Below are positions 6,989 through 13,619 of a stretch of 16,893 nucleotides of DNA, one piece after another. The notes below the pieces were generated by a model that saw only the letters and a list, made by a program, of their open reading frames with translations, ran no database searches and had not been told where the DNA came from. The first letter of the stretch is position 1. Every line of letters starts with the position of its first letter. The DNA lies in assembly GCA_051011135.1 (NCBI GenBank), contig JBPCUO010000080.1, positions 1 to 16,893 of the forward strand, in the 5' to 3' direction. A program made the position numbers and the translations under genes. The DNA is from JACOND01 sp051011135. GTDB taxonomy: Bacteria; Bdellovibrionota; Bdellovibrionia; Bdellovibrionales; UBA1609.

Positions 6989-7468
6989 ATGCTGGATAAA
7001 GATTTACAAGAATTAAATGAAAGAGTTGTTTCTATTAACCGAGTGACAAAAGTGGTTAAAGGTGGTCGTCATTTTTCTTTTTCAACTTTAGTGATTGCTG
7101 GAGACGGAAAAGGAAAAGTAGGCATAGGAACAGGAAAAGCGGGAGAAGTTCCTGAATCTATTAATAAAGCTTCTCGTGTTGCAAAAAAATCTTTAAATTC
7201 TTTTAACTTAATAGATAACCGAACAATACCTTATCGAGTTGAAGGAGTTTTTGGAGCTTCTAAAGTTGTTTTAAAACCTGCAGCAGCAGGAACTGGTTTA
7301 ATTGCAGGAGGACCTGTAAGAGCTGTTTTGGAATGCGTAGGTGTGAAAGATATTTTATCTAAACGGATAGGAAGTCGTAATCCTCATAATGTGGTTAAAG
7401 CGACTTTAGATGGGCTTAGTCAATTAGCTCATATTTCTAAATCCAATAAAAAGGATGACAAAAAATGA
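6989..7468 (+). CDS. rpsE: 30S ribosomal protein S5
   Basis: S5 lies at the mRNA entry channel and influences decoding accuracy. The 159-aa protein shows NERVVSINRVTKVVKGGRHFSFSTLVIAGDG, then KVGIGTGKAGEVPESI, then the C-terminal domain PAAAGTGLIAGGPVRAVLE and GSRNPHNVVKATLDGL. The usual GGRRFSF is GGRHFSF here. AAAGGA precedes the start. The stop overlaps the rpmD ATG (ATGA at 7465-7468). Confidence 0.97.
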   Translation: MLDKDLQELNERVVSINRVTKVVKGGRHFSFSTLVIAGDGKGKVGIGTGKAGEVPESINKASRVAKKSLNSFNLIDNRTIPYRVEGVFGASKVVLKPAAAGTGLIAGGPVRAVLECVGVKDILSKRIGSRNPHNVVKATLDGLSQLAHISKSNKKDDKK

Positions 7469-7665
7469 GTGAAGTGATTGTAACTTTAAAAAAAAGCATT
7501 AATGGCGCAAGTAAAAAACAAAAAGCCAGTTTATCTTCTTTAGGATTAAGAAAGATTAATAGAAGTAGAGTTTTTAAAGATACTTCTGCGTTTAGAGGTC
7601 AGTTAAAAGTTGTCGGTCATTTAATTTCTGTTGAAAAGAAATCTGTTAAAAAGAAACAAGCATAA
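7465..7665 (+). CDS. rpmD: 50S ribosomal protein L30
   Basis: L30 is a small globular 23S-binding protein that many bacteria lack. The 66-aa product shows the family pattern: EVIVTLKKSINGASKKQKASLSSLGLRKINRSRVFKDTSAFRGQLKVVGHLISVE. Its position between rpsE and rplO is canonical and its start overlaps the rpsE stop. A lysine-rich tail of about eight residues follows the core. Similarity is weaker than for its neighbours because the protein is short, but context makes the call firm. Confidence 0.93.
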   Translation: MSEVIVTLKKSINGASKKQKASLSSLGLRKINRSRVFKDTSAFRGQLKVVGHLISVEKKSVKKKQA

Positions 7666-7677
7666 AGCGGGGTTGTT

Positions 7678-8121
7678 ATGAGTTTATTATCTCAGTTAAA
7701 TTCTTATCCAAAGAGTCGAAAAACAAAAAAACGATTAGGTCGCGGAAAAGGCTCTGGTAAAGGTGGAACTTCTACTAAAGGACATAAAGGACAAAAAGCG
7801 AGAAAAAGTGGAAATATACCTGCGGGTTTTGAAGGAGGGACTATGCCTTTAAGTCGTAGGCTTCCTAAATTTGGTTTTACAAATGCTCGATTTAAAACAA
7901 CTTATAATATTATTAATCTTTCCCAATTAGAACATTGGAAAGAAGAAGTAAATCCAAAAACTTTATCTGAAAAAGGCTTGGTAAAAAGATCAAAAAAAAT
8001 AAAAATATTAGCTCGTGGAGAAGTAAAAACTCCCTTAGTTATTAAAGCTCATAAATTTAGTAAAAAAGCTAGAGAAGCTATTGAAAAAGCAGGAGGACAA
8101 GTTCATATCTTGAACTCATAA
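7678..8121 (+). CDS. rplO: 50S ribosomal protein L15
   Basis: L15 is a late-assembly large-subunit protein with a long disordered basic N-terminal arm. The 147-aa product has that arm (KKRLGRGKGSGKGGTSTKGH), then EGGTMPLSRRLPKFGFTN and the C-terminal domain ending KAGGQVHIL. The spacing after rpmD is 12 bases with a GCGGGG-like purine run. The stop shares one base with the secY start (TAATG), as is common for this pair. Confidence 0.96.
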   Translation: MSLLSQLNSYPKSRKTKKRLGRGKGSGKGGTSTKGHKGQKARKSGNIPAGFEGGTMPLSRRLPKFGFTNARFKTTYNIINLSQLEHWKEEVNPKTLSEKGLVKRSKKIKILARGEVKTPLVIKAHKFSKKAREAIEKAGGQVHILNS

Positions 8122-9437
8122 TGGAATCCGCTAAACTTCCTTCTCATTTTACTTTCCCTAAAGAATTAAAAGATAGAATCCTTTTTACTATTGGGGTTTT
8201 AATTCTTTATAGAATTGGAGTTCAAATTCCTACACCGGGAGTTGATCGCTCTGCTGTTGTAGAAGCTTTTGCTCAAAGAGGTGGTGGAGTTTTTAGTTTG
8301 TTAAATACTTTTACCGGTGGAGCCCTCGAGCAATTTAGTATTTTGGCTTTAGGTATTTTACCTTATATTACAGCATCTATTATTTTTCAGTTACTTCAAA
8401 CCGGAGTTCCTTATTTAGAGCAACTTAAAAAAGAAGGAGAATCGGGTCGTAAAAAAATCAATCAATACACTCGTTATGCGACCGTTTTACTTTCTATTTT
8501 TCAAGGTTATGGCTTGTCTCGAGGTTTTTTTGGTCAAGAATCTATTGTTTCTATAAGTCATTTTGCATTTATGTCTTTTCAGTTTTTTACAATTATGACT
8601 TTAACGGCTGGAAGCTGTATTTTGATGTGGCTAGGAGAGCAAATCAATGAAAAGGGAGTTGGTAACGGAGCGAGTCTTCTTATTTTTGCAGGTATTGCTG
8701 CAGGAATCCCTCAAGGAACAGCTAATCTTTGGGCTATGATTCAAAAAGGAGAGATGAGCGGAGGATTAGGATTAGGACTGAGTTTATTTATGATTTTTAT
8801 CGTAGGTTTTATTATCTTTTTAGAAACAGGACAAAGAAGAATACCAGTTCAATACTCTCAAAGAGCTTTAGGAAATAAACAACCTACAGCACAAATGAGT
8901 CATCTTCCTTTAAAACTTAATTTTTCAGGTGTTATACCTCCTATTTTTGCAAGTAGTTTACTTCTTTTTCCTTCCACGATTGCTCAATTTACTCAAGCAG
9001 AGTGGGCTCAAAAATTACAAGAATCTTTTTCTCTAACAGGTTCTATTTTTAATATATTGTTTGTTGTTTTTATTATCTTTCTTTGTTTTTTCTATACAGA
9101 GGTTGTTTTTAATCCTAATGAAATGTCAGATAATTTAAAAAAATATGGAGGATTTATTCCTGGAATTAGAGCAGGGCAACCTACTTCTGATTATGTGAAA
9201 AAAATCTTGGATCGTTTAACTGTGGCAGGTGCTATTTATCTAGCAACAGTTTGTGTTATGCCCAATATTTTAATAGATCAGCTAAAGATTCCTTTTTATT
9301 TTGGAGGCACAAGTCTTTTAATTTTAGTGGGAGTGGCTTTAGATACAGCTCAACAGATTCAATCTCATCTTTTAACAGCTCGTTATGAAGGGATGGTCAA
9401 AGGAGTTCGTGTTAAAAGTAGAAGGGTTCATTTTTAA
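8121..9437 (+). CDS. secY: Protein translocase subunit SecY
   Basis: SecY is the channel of the Sec translocon in the inner membrane and exports or inserts proteins with SecA, SecE and SecG. The 438-aa sequence shows ten hydrophobic segments, roughly at residues 19-37, 71-92, 119-135, 146-168, 184-200, 216-234, 268-288, 308-327, 367-385 and 394-410. The family signatures ILALGILPYITASIIFQLL (74-92) and KGVGNGASLLIFAGI are present. The cytoplasmic loops keep GQRRIPVQY and FIPGIRAGQPT; Arg350 in the latter corresponds to the SecA-interacting Arg of E. coli. The exported proteins at the right end of the window would use this channel. Confidence 0.98.
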   Translation: MESAKLPSHFTFPKELKDRILFTIGVLILYRIGVQIPTPGVDRSAVVEAFAQRGGGVFSLLNTFTGGALEQFSILALGILPYITASIIFQLLQTGVPYLEQLKKEGESGRKKINQYTRYATVLLSIFQGYGLSRGFFGQESIVSISHFAFMSFQFFTIMTLTAGSCILMWLGEQINEKGVGNGASLLIFAGIAAGIPQGTANLWAMIQKGEMSGGLGLGLSLFMIFIVGFIIFLETGQRRIPVQYSQRALGNKQPTAQMSHLPLKLNFSGVIPPIFASSLLLFPSTIAQFTQAEWAQKLQESFSLTGSIFNILFVVFIIFLCFFYTEVVFNPNEMSDNLKKYGGFIPGIRAGQPTSDYVKKILDRLTVAGAIYLATVCVMPNILIDQLKIPFYFGGTSLLILVGVALDTAQQIQSHLLTARYEGMVKGVRVKSRRVHF

Positions 9438-10087
9438 TGAATCTTCTTTTTATAGGCTCTCCTGGATCCGGTAAAGGGACTCAAGCTCAATATCTTGTTT
9501 CAAAAAAGAATTTTAAACATATTAGTACAGGTGATATTTTTCGTAAAAACCTGAAAGAAAAAACTCCCATAGGTTTGGAAGCTCAAAATTATATAGAAAA
9601 AGGAGAGTTAGTTCCTGATACTATAACTATAAAAATGGTTGAACTTGCTTTAAAAAATACAAGCATGGATAGAGATAGTATTTTTGATGGATTCCCCAGA
9701 AATCAAACCCAAACAGAAGCTTTCAATGAGATTCTTAAAAACAGAAACCAAAAATTAGACCTTGTTTTATACCTAAAAGTTTCTGATTCTGAAGTTGTAG
9801 CAAGGCTAACAGGTCGGCTTTGGGCTCCTAAAAGTGGTTGTATTTACCATATAAAAAACAAAGCTCCAAAAATAAAAGGAATTTGTGATCAATCAGGTGA
9901 GCCCCTTATTGTCAGAAAGGATGACCAAAAAGAGGTTGTTTTAGATCGTTTAAAGATTTTTTGGGAAAATACTGAACCTCTTTTGACATATTTTAATCAA
10001 CAAGGAATTTTAAAAACAGTTGATGGAGAGAGGCCTTCTGATCAAATTCTTGAAGACATACTTTCTGCCTTAAAAAAAGTTATTTAA
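9437..10087 (+). CDS. adk: Adenylate kinase
   Basis: This enzyme interconverts ATP + AMP and 2 ADP in the cytosol. At 216 aa it is the long-LID bacterial type. The P-loop GSPGSGKGT is at residues 7-15, the AMP-binding STGDIFRKN at 30-38, DGFPRNQTQ at 84-92, and the LID spans about 126-163. The LID has only Cys135 and Cys150, not the four-cysteine zinc site of many bacteria. RKDDQKEVVLDRL matches the hinge and CORE helix. The start shares one base with the secY stop. secY-adk linkage is widespread in bacteria. Confidence 0.98.
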   Translation: MNLLFIGSPGSGKGTQAQYLVSKKNFKHISTGDIFRKNLKEKTPIGLEAQNYIEKGELVPDTITIKMVELALKNTSMDRDSIFDGFPRNQTQTEAFNEILKNRNQKLDLVLYLKVSDSEVVARLTGRLWAPKSGCIYHIKNKAPKIKGICDQSGEPLIVRKDDQKEVVLDRLKIFWENTEPLLTYFNQQGILKTVDGERPSDQILEDILSALKKVI

Positions 10088-10155
10088 GGGTGAAAAGCTA
10101 TAGACTTTCCTATTTTATGGTGTTAATTTTCGTTCTTTAAAAAGCGGGTTTTTTT
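10088..10155 (+). promoter_or_regulatory. Longest gap in the ribosomal cluster, possible internal promoter
   Basis: These 68 bases between adk and rpmJ are the widest spacing between ribosomal genes here, where most gaps are under 20 bases. A weak promoter-like pair is TAGACT (10101-10106) and TTAATT (10123-10128), with TG just before the second box. Matches to consensus are poor. A leader element for the rpmJ-rpsM-rpsK-rpoA-rplQ segment is also possible. I see no clear terminator hairpin. Confidence 0.25.
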
Positions 10156-10269
10156 ATGAAAGTTAGGGCATCTGTAAAAAGAATTTGTAAAGATTGTCGC
10201 CTCATTAAGCGTAAAAATTATTTGCGTGTTATTTGTAAAAATCCAAAGCATAAACAAAGACAAGGATAA
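10156..10269 (+). CDS. rpmJ: 50S ribosomal protein L36
   Basis: L36 is the smallest large-subunit protein and stabilises 23S rRNA near the stalk base. The 37-aa product begins MKVRASVKRICKDC and ends NPKHKQRQG, matching the family almost residue for residue. It is the zinc-binding (C+) form with ligands Cys11, Cys14, Cys27 and His32. It lies just before rpsM, its usual place in many bacteria, but infA and map, often adjacent, are absent. AAGGA at its 3' end is the ribosome-binding site for rpsM. The gene is short and easily missed. Confidence 0.97.
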   Translation: MKVRASVKRICKDCRLIKRKNYLRVICKNPKHKQRQG

Positions 10270-10271
10270 TT

Positions 10272-10646
10272 ATGGCTCGTATTTCTGGTGTAGATTTACC
10301 AAATTCAAAAAGAATAGAAGTGGCTTTAACTTCTATTTATGGAATTGGAAGAGTATTATCTCAAAAAATTTGTAAGGAAGCGGGATTTAAAAATAGTATG
10401 AGAGTGAGTGAATTATCTAATGATGATGTGGTTTTGCTTCGTTCTATTATTGAAAAAAGTTACAAAGTTGAAGGAGATAAAAGAAGAGAGAAGGTAATGT
10501 CTATTAAAAGATTAATGGATATGTCAGCTTATCGTGGTGTTCGTCATCGTAAAGGACTTCCTGTTCGTGGACAAAGCACTCGGCAAAATGCAAGAACGCG
10601 AAAAGGTCCTAAAAAAACTGTCGCTAATAAGAAGAAAGCTATTTAA
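10272..10646 (+). CDS. rpsM: 30S ribosomal protein S13
   Basis: S13 contacts tRNA in the head and forms bridges to L5. The 124-aa product begins MARISGVDLPNSKRIEVALTS, has the YGIGRVLSQKI helix-hairpin-helix, and ends with the hallmark YRGVRHRKGLPVRGQSTRQNARTRKG and a lysine-rich tail. In E. coli the alpha operon is repressed by S4 acting near rpsM, but rpsD is not in this cluster, so that loop may not exist here (inference). Confidence 0.97.
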   Translation: MARISGVDLPNSKRIEVALTSIYGIGRVLSQKICKEAGFKNSMRVSELSNDDVVLLRSIIEKSYKVEGDKRREKVMSIKRLMDMSAYRGVRHRKGLPVRGQSTRQNARTRKGPKKTVANKKKAI

Positions 10647-10654
10647 GGTTATTT

Positions 10655-11071
10655 ATGGGTGAAGTTCAAAAAAAAGAAACTAAAATTATAGAAAAAAAAC
10701 CTAAAAAGAAAAAGGTTAAAAAAAATGTTCCATCTGGAAAATGTTACATTAATTCTAGTTTTGGAAATACAATGGTTACTTTTACAGATCCAGCAGGAAA
10801 TGCCTTATGTTGGTCTTCTTCAGGTTTGTTAGGTTTTAAAGGAAGTCGTAAAGGAACTCCTTTTGTGGCTCAAGCGGTTGCTGAAGATGCGGCTAAAAAA
10901 GCATTAGATTGTGGAGTTAAAAGAGTGGAAGTTTATGTTAAAGGACCAGGGGCTGGTCGTGAAATGGCTGTAAGGAGTATTGATAGTTTAGGTATTAAGG
11001 TGACTCTTCTTAAAGATACAACTCCTTTACCTCATAATGGCTGTCGCCCTCCTAAAAGAAGACGAGTATAA
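10655..11071 (+). CDS. rpsK: 30S ribosomal protein S11
   Basis: S11 forms the platform next to the E-site mRNA. The 138-aa product has a lysine-rich N-terminus of about 26 residues, then the core from KCYINSSFGNTMVTFTDPAGN, the SSGLLGFKGSRKGTPFVAQ block, VYVKGPGAGREMAVRS, and the end TPLPHNGCRPPKRRRV. The N-terminal arm is slightly longer and more basic than in E. coli. In many bacteria rpsD follows; here rpoA starts after 21 bases. Confidence 0.97.
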   Translation: MGEVQKKETKIIEKKPKKKKVKKNVPSGKCYINSSFGNTMVTFTDPAGNALCWSSSGLLGFKGSRKGTPFVAQAVAEDAAKKALDCGVKRVEVYVKGPGAGREMAVRSIDSLGIKVTLLKDTTPLPHNGCRPPKRRRV

Positions 11072-11092
11072 AAAAATAGCAAGGAGTATAAA

Positions 11093-12499
11093 ATGGAAAA
11101 AGTAGATTTACCAAAGTACTATTACAAATATTGGAAAGATTTAATTCGACCAAAAGGTTTTAAAGTCGATAAAGATTCTTTAACAGAGACTTATGGAAAG
11201 TTTTATATACTTCCTTTAGAAAGAGGTTATGGATTAACTTTAGGTAACTCTATTCGTAGAGTTCTTTTAAGTTCCATGATGGGTTCTGCAGTTTCTGCAG
11301 TAAAAATTGATGGAGTTCTTCATGAGTTCTCAACACTTGATGGTGTTTTAGAAGATGTCATGGATATTATTTTTAATTTAAAAGCAGTTCGTTTCCGTCA
11401 ACATGATGTTGAAGATAAAGTTGTTAAAATTTCAAAAAAAGGACCAGGCATTGTTACTGCGGCTGATATAGAACTCAGTTCAGATATTGAAGTTTTAAAT
11501 CCAGAGACTCATATTGCTACTTTAAGCGACGATGGAAATTTAAATATTGAAATTATTATTTCTTTTGACCGAGGTTATATTGAGGCTTCTAAGAAAAAGA
11601 AAAAGCTTTCTGAAGGTTTTATTTATATTGATTCCATTCATAGCCCTGTTCGTCGTGTGAATTATATGGTGAACAACACTAGTGTAGGGCAGAGAACAGA
11701 TTATGACTCTTTAGTTTTAGAAGTTTGGACTGATGGTTCTTTAAAGCCTGAAGAAGCAGTTCCATTAGGGTATAAAATTTTAAAAGAACAACTTCAGGTT
11801 TTTATAAATTTTGATGAAAATATTGAACCTAAAGAAACAGTTGTTGAAGAGGGTAGTAAAAAATTAAATGATTATCTTTTTCGTCCTGCTGAAGATTTAG
11901 AATTATCTGTCAGAAGTGCTAACTGTTTAAAAAATGCTCGTATTCGTTATATTGGAGATTTAGTGACTAAAACAGAACAAGAAATGTTGAGAACAAAAAA
12001 CTTTGGTAGAAAATCTTTGAATGAAATTAAAGAAATTTTAAAACCTATGGGATTAAATTTAGGTATGGAGATTAGCGAATGGCCTCCTGCCAACCTTTAT
12101 AGAAAAGATTATCAATCCTCTGAATCAAGATCTCATTCTGCTGGAAACTCATCAGAACGACAACAAGAGGAATCTTTATCTTCTTCTCATGAGAATCAAA
12201 GTTATAATCAAGAAAAACCTTCAAACAGCGATCAAGACGAAGAAGGCGACTCTGAGGCTGCTTTTTCAGAAGCAAATGGAGTTTTAGAAAATAATGAAGT
12301 AAGTGAGGATCTTTCTTCTTCTAATAATGAAGAAGTGAGCGAGGATTTTCCTACTGATGATAGTGAAGAAGCGAATGAAGAGGCTTCTACTGATAATGAA
12401 GATGTTTCTACTGATAACGAAGCAAGTGAAGAGACTTCTACTGATAATGAAGATAATGAAGATGTTTCTACTGATGATGATGAAAGCGATAATTCATGA
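11093..12499 (+). CDS. rpoA: RNA polymerase alpha subunit with a long acidic C-terminal tail
   Basis: Alpha dimerises to nucleate RNA polymerase assembly, and its C-terminal domain binds UP elements and activators. The 468-aa protein has the NTD at about 1-240, with LGNSIRRVLLSS at 50-61. The CTD spans about 268-318 and keeps the DNA-contact residues of E. coli R265, N268 and K271 (R274, N277, K280 here) plus GRKS at 305-308. E. coli alpha is 329 aa. The extra residues, about 341-468, are Ser/Glu/Asp/Asn-rich with repeated STDNED units and look disordered. AAGGAG precedes the start. The stop overlaps the rplQ start (ATGA). The core looks fully functional; the tail's role is unknown. Confidence 0.97.
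   Translation: MEKVDLPKYYYKYWKDLIRPKGFKVDKDSLTETYGKFYILPLERGYGLTLGNSIRRVLLSSMMGSAVSAVKIDGVLHEFSTLDGVLEDVMDIIFNLKAVRFRQHDVEDKVVKISKKGPGIVTAADIELSSDIEVLNPETHIATLSDDGNLNIEIIISFDRGYIEASKKKKKLSEGFIYIDSIHSPVRRVNYMVNNTSVGQRTDYDSLVLEVWTDGSLKPEEAVPLGYKILKEQLQVFINFDENIEPKETVVEEGSKKLNDYLFRPAEDLELSVRSANCLKNARIRYIGDLVTKTEQEMLRTKNFGRKSLNEIKEILKPMGLNLGMEISEWPPANLYRKDYQSSESRSHSAGNSSERQQEESLSSSHENQSYNQEKPSNSDQDEEGDSEAAFSEANGVLENNEVSEDLSSSNNEEVSEDFPTDDSEEANEEASTDNEDVSTDNEASEETSTDNEDNEDVSTDDDESDNS
12384..12480 (+). repeat. Degenerate in-frame repeats in the rpoA acidic tail
   Basis: The core TCTACTGATAAYGAAG recurs, encoding S-T-D-N-E, with a further divergent copy (TCTACTGATGATGATG) at the end. The copies are separated by GAT, GTT or GAAGCA codons. 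Spacing is irregular but always in frame, so the tail length could change by slippage or recombination without disrupting rplQ. Confidence 0.8.
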
Positions 12500-13005
12500 G
12501 GCATAATAAAAAAAATACAAGTACTTTTGGGTTAAAACCGGGCCCTAGAAAAGCTCTTTTAAGAAATCTTGTTATATCTTTAGTAGATCATGAAAGAGTC
12601 AAAACAACTTTGCAAAAAGCAAAAACAATACGGCCTATGATAGAAAAAGCGATTACTGCTGGTAGAAAAGGAGGCGTGAGTTCTTATCGTCTTTTACTTT
12701 CTAAGTATCCTAATAGAAAAGCAGTATCTAAAATAGTGAAACAATTATCTCCAAGGTTTAAAGATCGTCCTGGGGGTTATACTCGTATTGTAAAATTAGG
12801 AATTCGCAAAGGAGATGCTTCTCCTAAAGCTTTGATCGAATTTGTAGATTATAAATTTATACCTCGTCCAACTAAAGAAGAAAAAGAAAAACAAAAAGCT
12901 TCTCCAGAGTATAACAAAGCTAGAAAATTAAAAGCTCAAAAAGTAGAAGCAAAAAGAAAAGTTATTCGTAAAATTCAATCTGAATCTCGCAGGATTAATA
13001 GATAA
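12496..13005 (+). CDS. rplQ: 50S ribosomal protein L17 with a basic C-terminal tail
   Basis: L17 lies close to the exit tunnel on the large subunit. The core is about residues 1-120: MRHNKKNTSTFGLKPGPRK, LVDHERVKTTLQKAKTIRP, LSPRFKDRPGGYTRI and FIEFVDYK-like ending (IEFVDYK). A further 49 residues (121-169), mostly Lys, Glu, Arg and Gln and probably helical, extend beyond the usual end; E. coli L17 is 127 aa. The start overlaps the rpoA stop. It closes the ribosomal cluster, and only 8 bases separate it from the next gene, with no terminator visible. Confidence 0.96.
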   Translation: MRHNKKNTSTFGLKPGPRKALLRNLVISLVDHERVKTTLQKAKTIRPMIEKAITAGRKGGVSSYRLLLSKYPNRKAVSKIVKQLSPRFKDRPGGYTRIVKLGIRKGDASPKALIEFVDYKFIPRPTKEEKEKQKASPEYNKARKLKAQKVEAKRKVIRKIQSESRRINR

Positions 13006-13013
13006 ATTTTTAG

Positions 13014-13619
13014 ATGTTTTCTAAATTTTCTATCAAAAATAGCATCTATTTAATAAGTATTTTATTCATTGGTTTGGTTGGTTATTTTTTTATAAAAAAT
13101 TTTAATTCTTCTACACCTGTAACAACTATAAAATCTCCTTGTCGTGGTTTTATTGATAAAAAGATAAGCTCTCAAAAAAAAATTATAATCTCTAAAAGAA
13201 TAGATCAGCTTAATGCGCTTATGGAATTGCCTATAGATTGGATTTTTAAAGATATAAAAGGTGAGGTGATTGATCTTTATTGCTATAGAGATCAAAAAAA
13301 AATTCTAATTAATTTATGGGCCACTTGGTGTGCTTCTTGTATAGAGGAGATGTCCTCCCTTTCTCAATTAGCGGATACAACAATTTCTGATTTATTAGTT
13401 GTGGCTATCACAACAGAACCCTTAAAAGAAGTCCAAGCTTTTATTGATAATTCTTTTTCAGATTTGAGCAACCATTTTAAAATTGTCAGTGTTTCCTCCA
13501 TGGAGATGGATCAGTATTTTTTCCAAGGTTCTATTCCTACAACTTATATTTTTTCTAAAAAAGGTTTGTTAGAAAATAAAATTTTAGGAAGTAAAGATTG
13601 GTTAAAAATTAATATTTAA
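13014..13619 (+). CDS. Membrane-anchored thioredoxin-like protein (TlpA/ResA type)
   Basis: This is probably a periplasm-facing thiol-disulfide oxidoreductase. The 201-aa protein has an N-terminal membrane segment at about residues 9-27 and then a thioredoxin-fold region. The active site is WATWCASC, with Cys106 and Cys109. The conserved cis-proline loop is SIPTTYIF, with Pro175. Family members reduce or oxidise disulfides in envelope proteins or in cytochrome c maturation; the substrate here is not knowable from sequence. Cys43 and Cys90 are also present. It starts 8 bases after rplQ without an obvious Shine-Dalgarno, so expression may depend on readthrough from the ribosomal operon. Its last 11 bases overlap the convergent nuclease gene. 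Confidence 0.85.
   Translation: MFSKFSIKNSIYLISILFIGLVGYFFIKNFNSSTPVTTIKSPCRGFIDKKISSQKKIIISKRIDQLNALMELPIDWIFKDIKGEVIDLYCYRDQKKILINLWATWCASCIEEMSSLSQLADTTISDLLVVAITTEPLKEVQAFIDNSFSDLSNHFKIVSVSSMEMDQYFFQGSIPTTYIFSKKGLLENKILGSKDWLKINI

Noticed and set aside
12072..12504. Minus-strand open frames of 67 and 90 codons opposite the rpoA tail
   Set aside because: They are reflections of the low-complexity acidic repeats (serine/leucine-rich on the other strand), with no ribosome-binding site or family resemblance.
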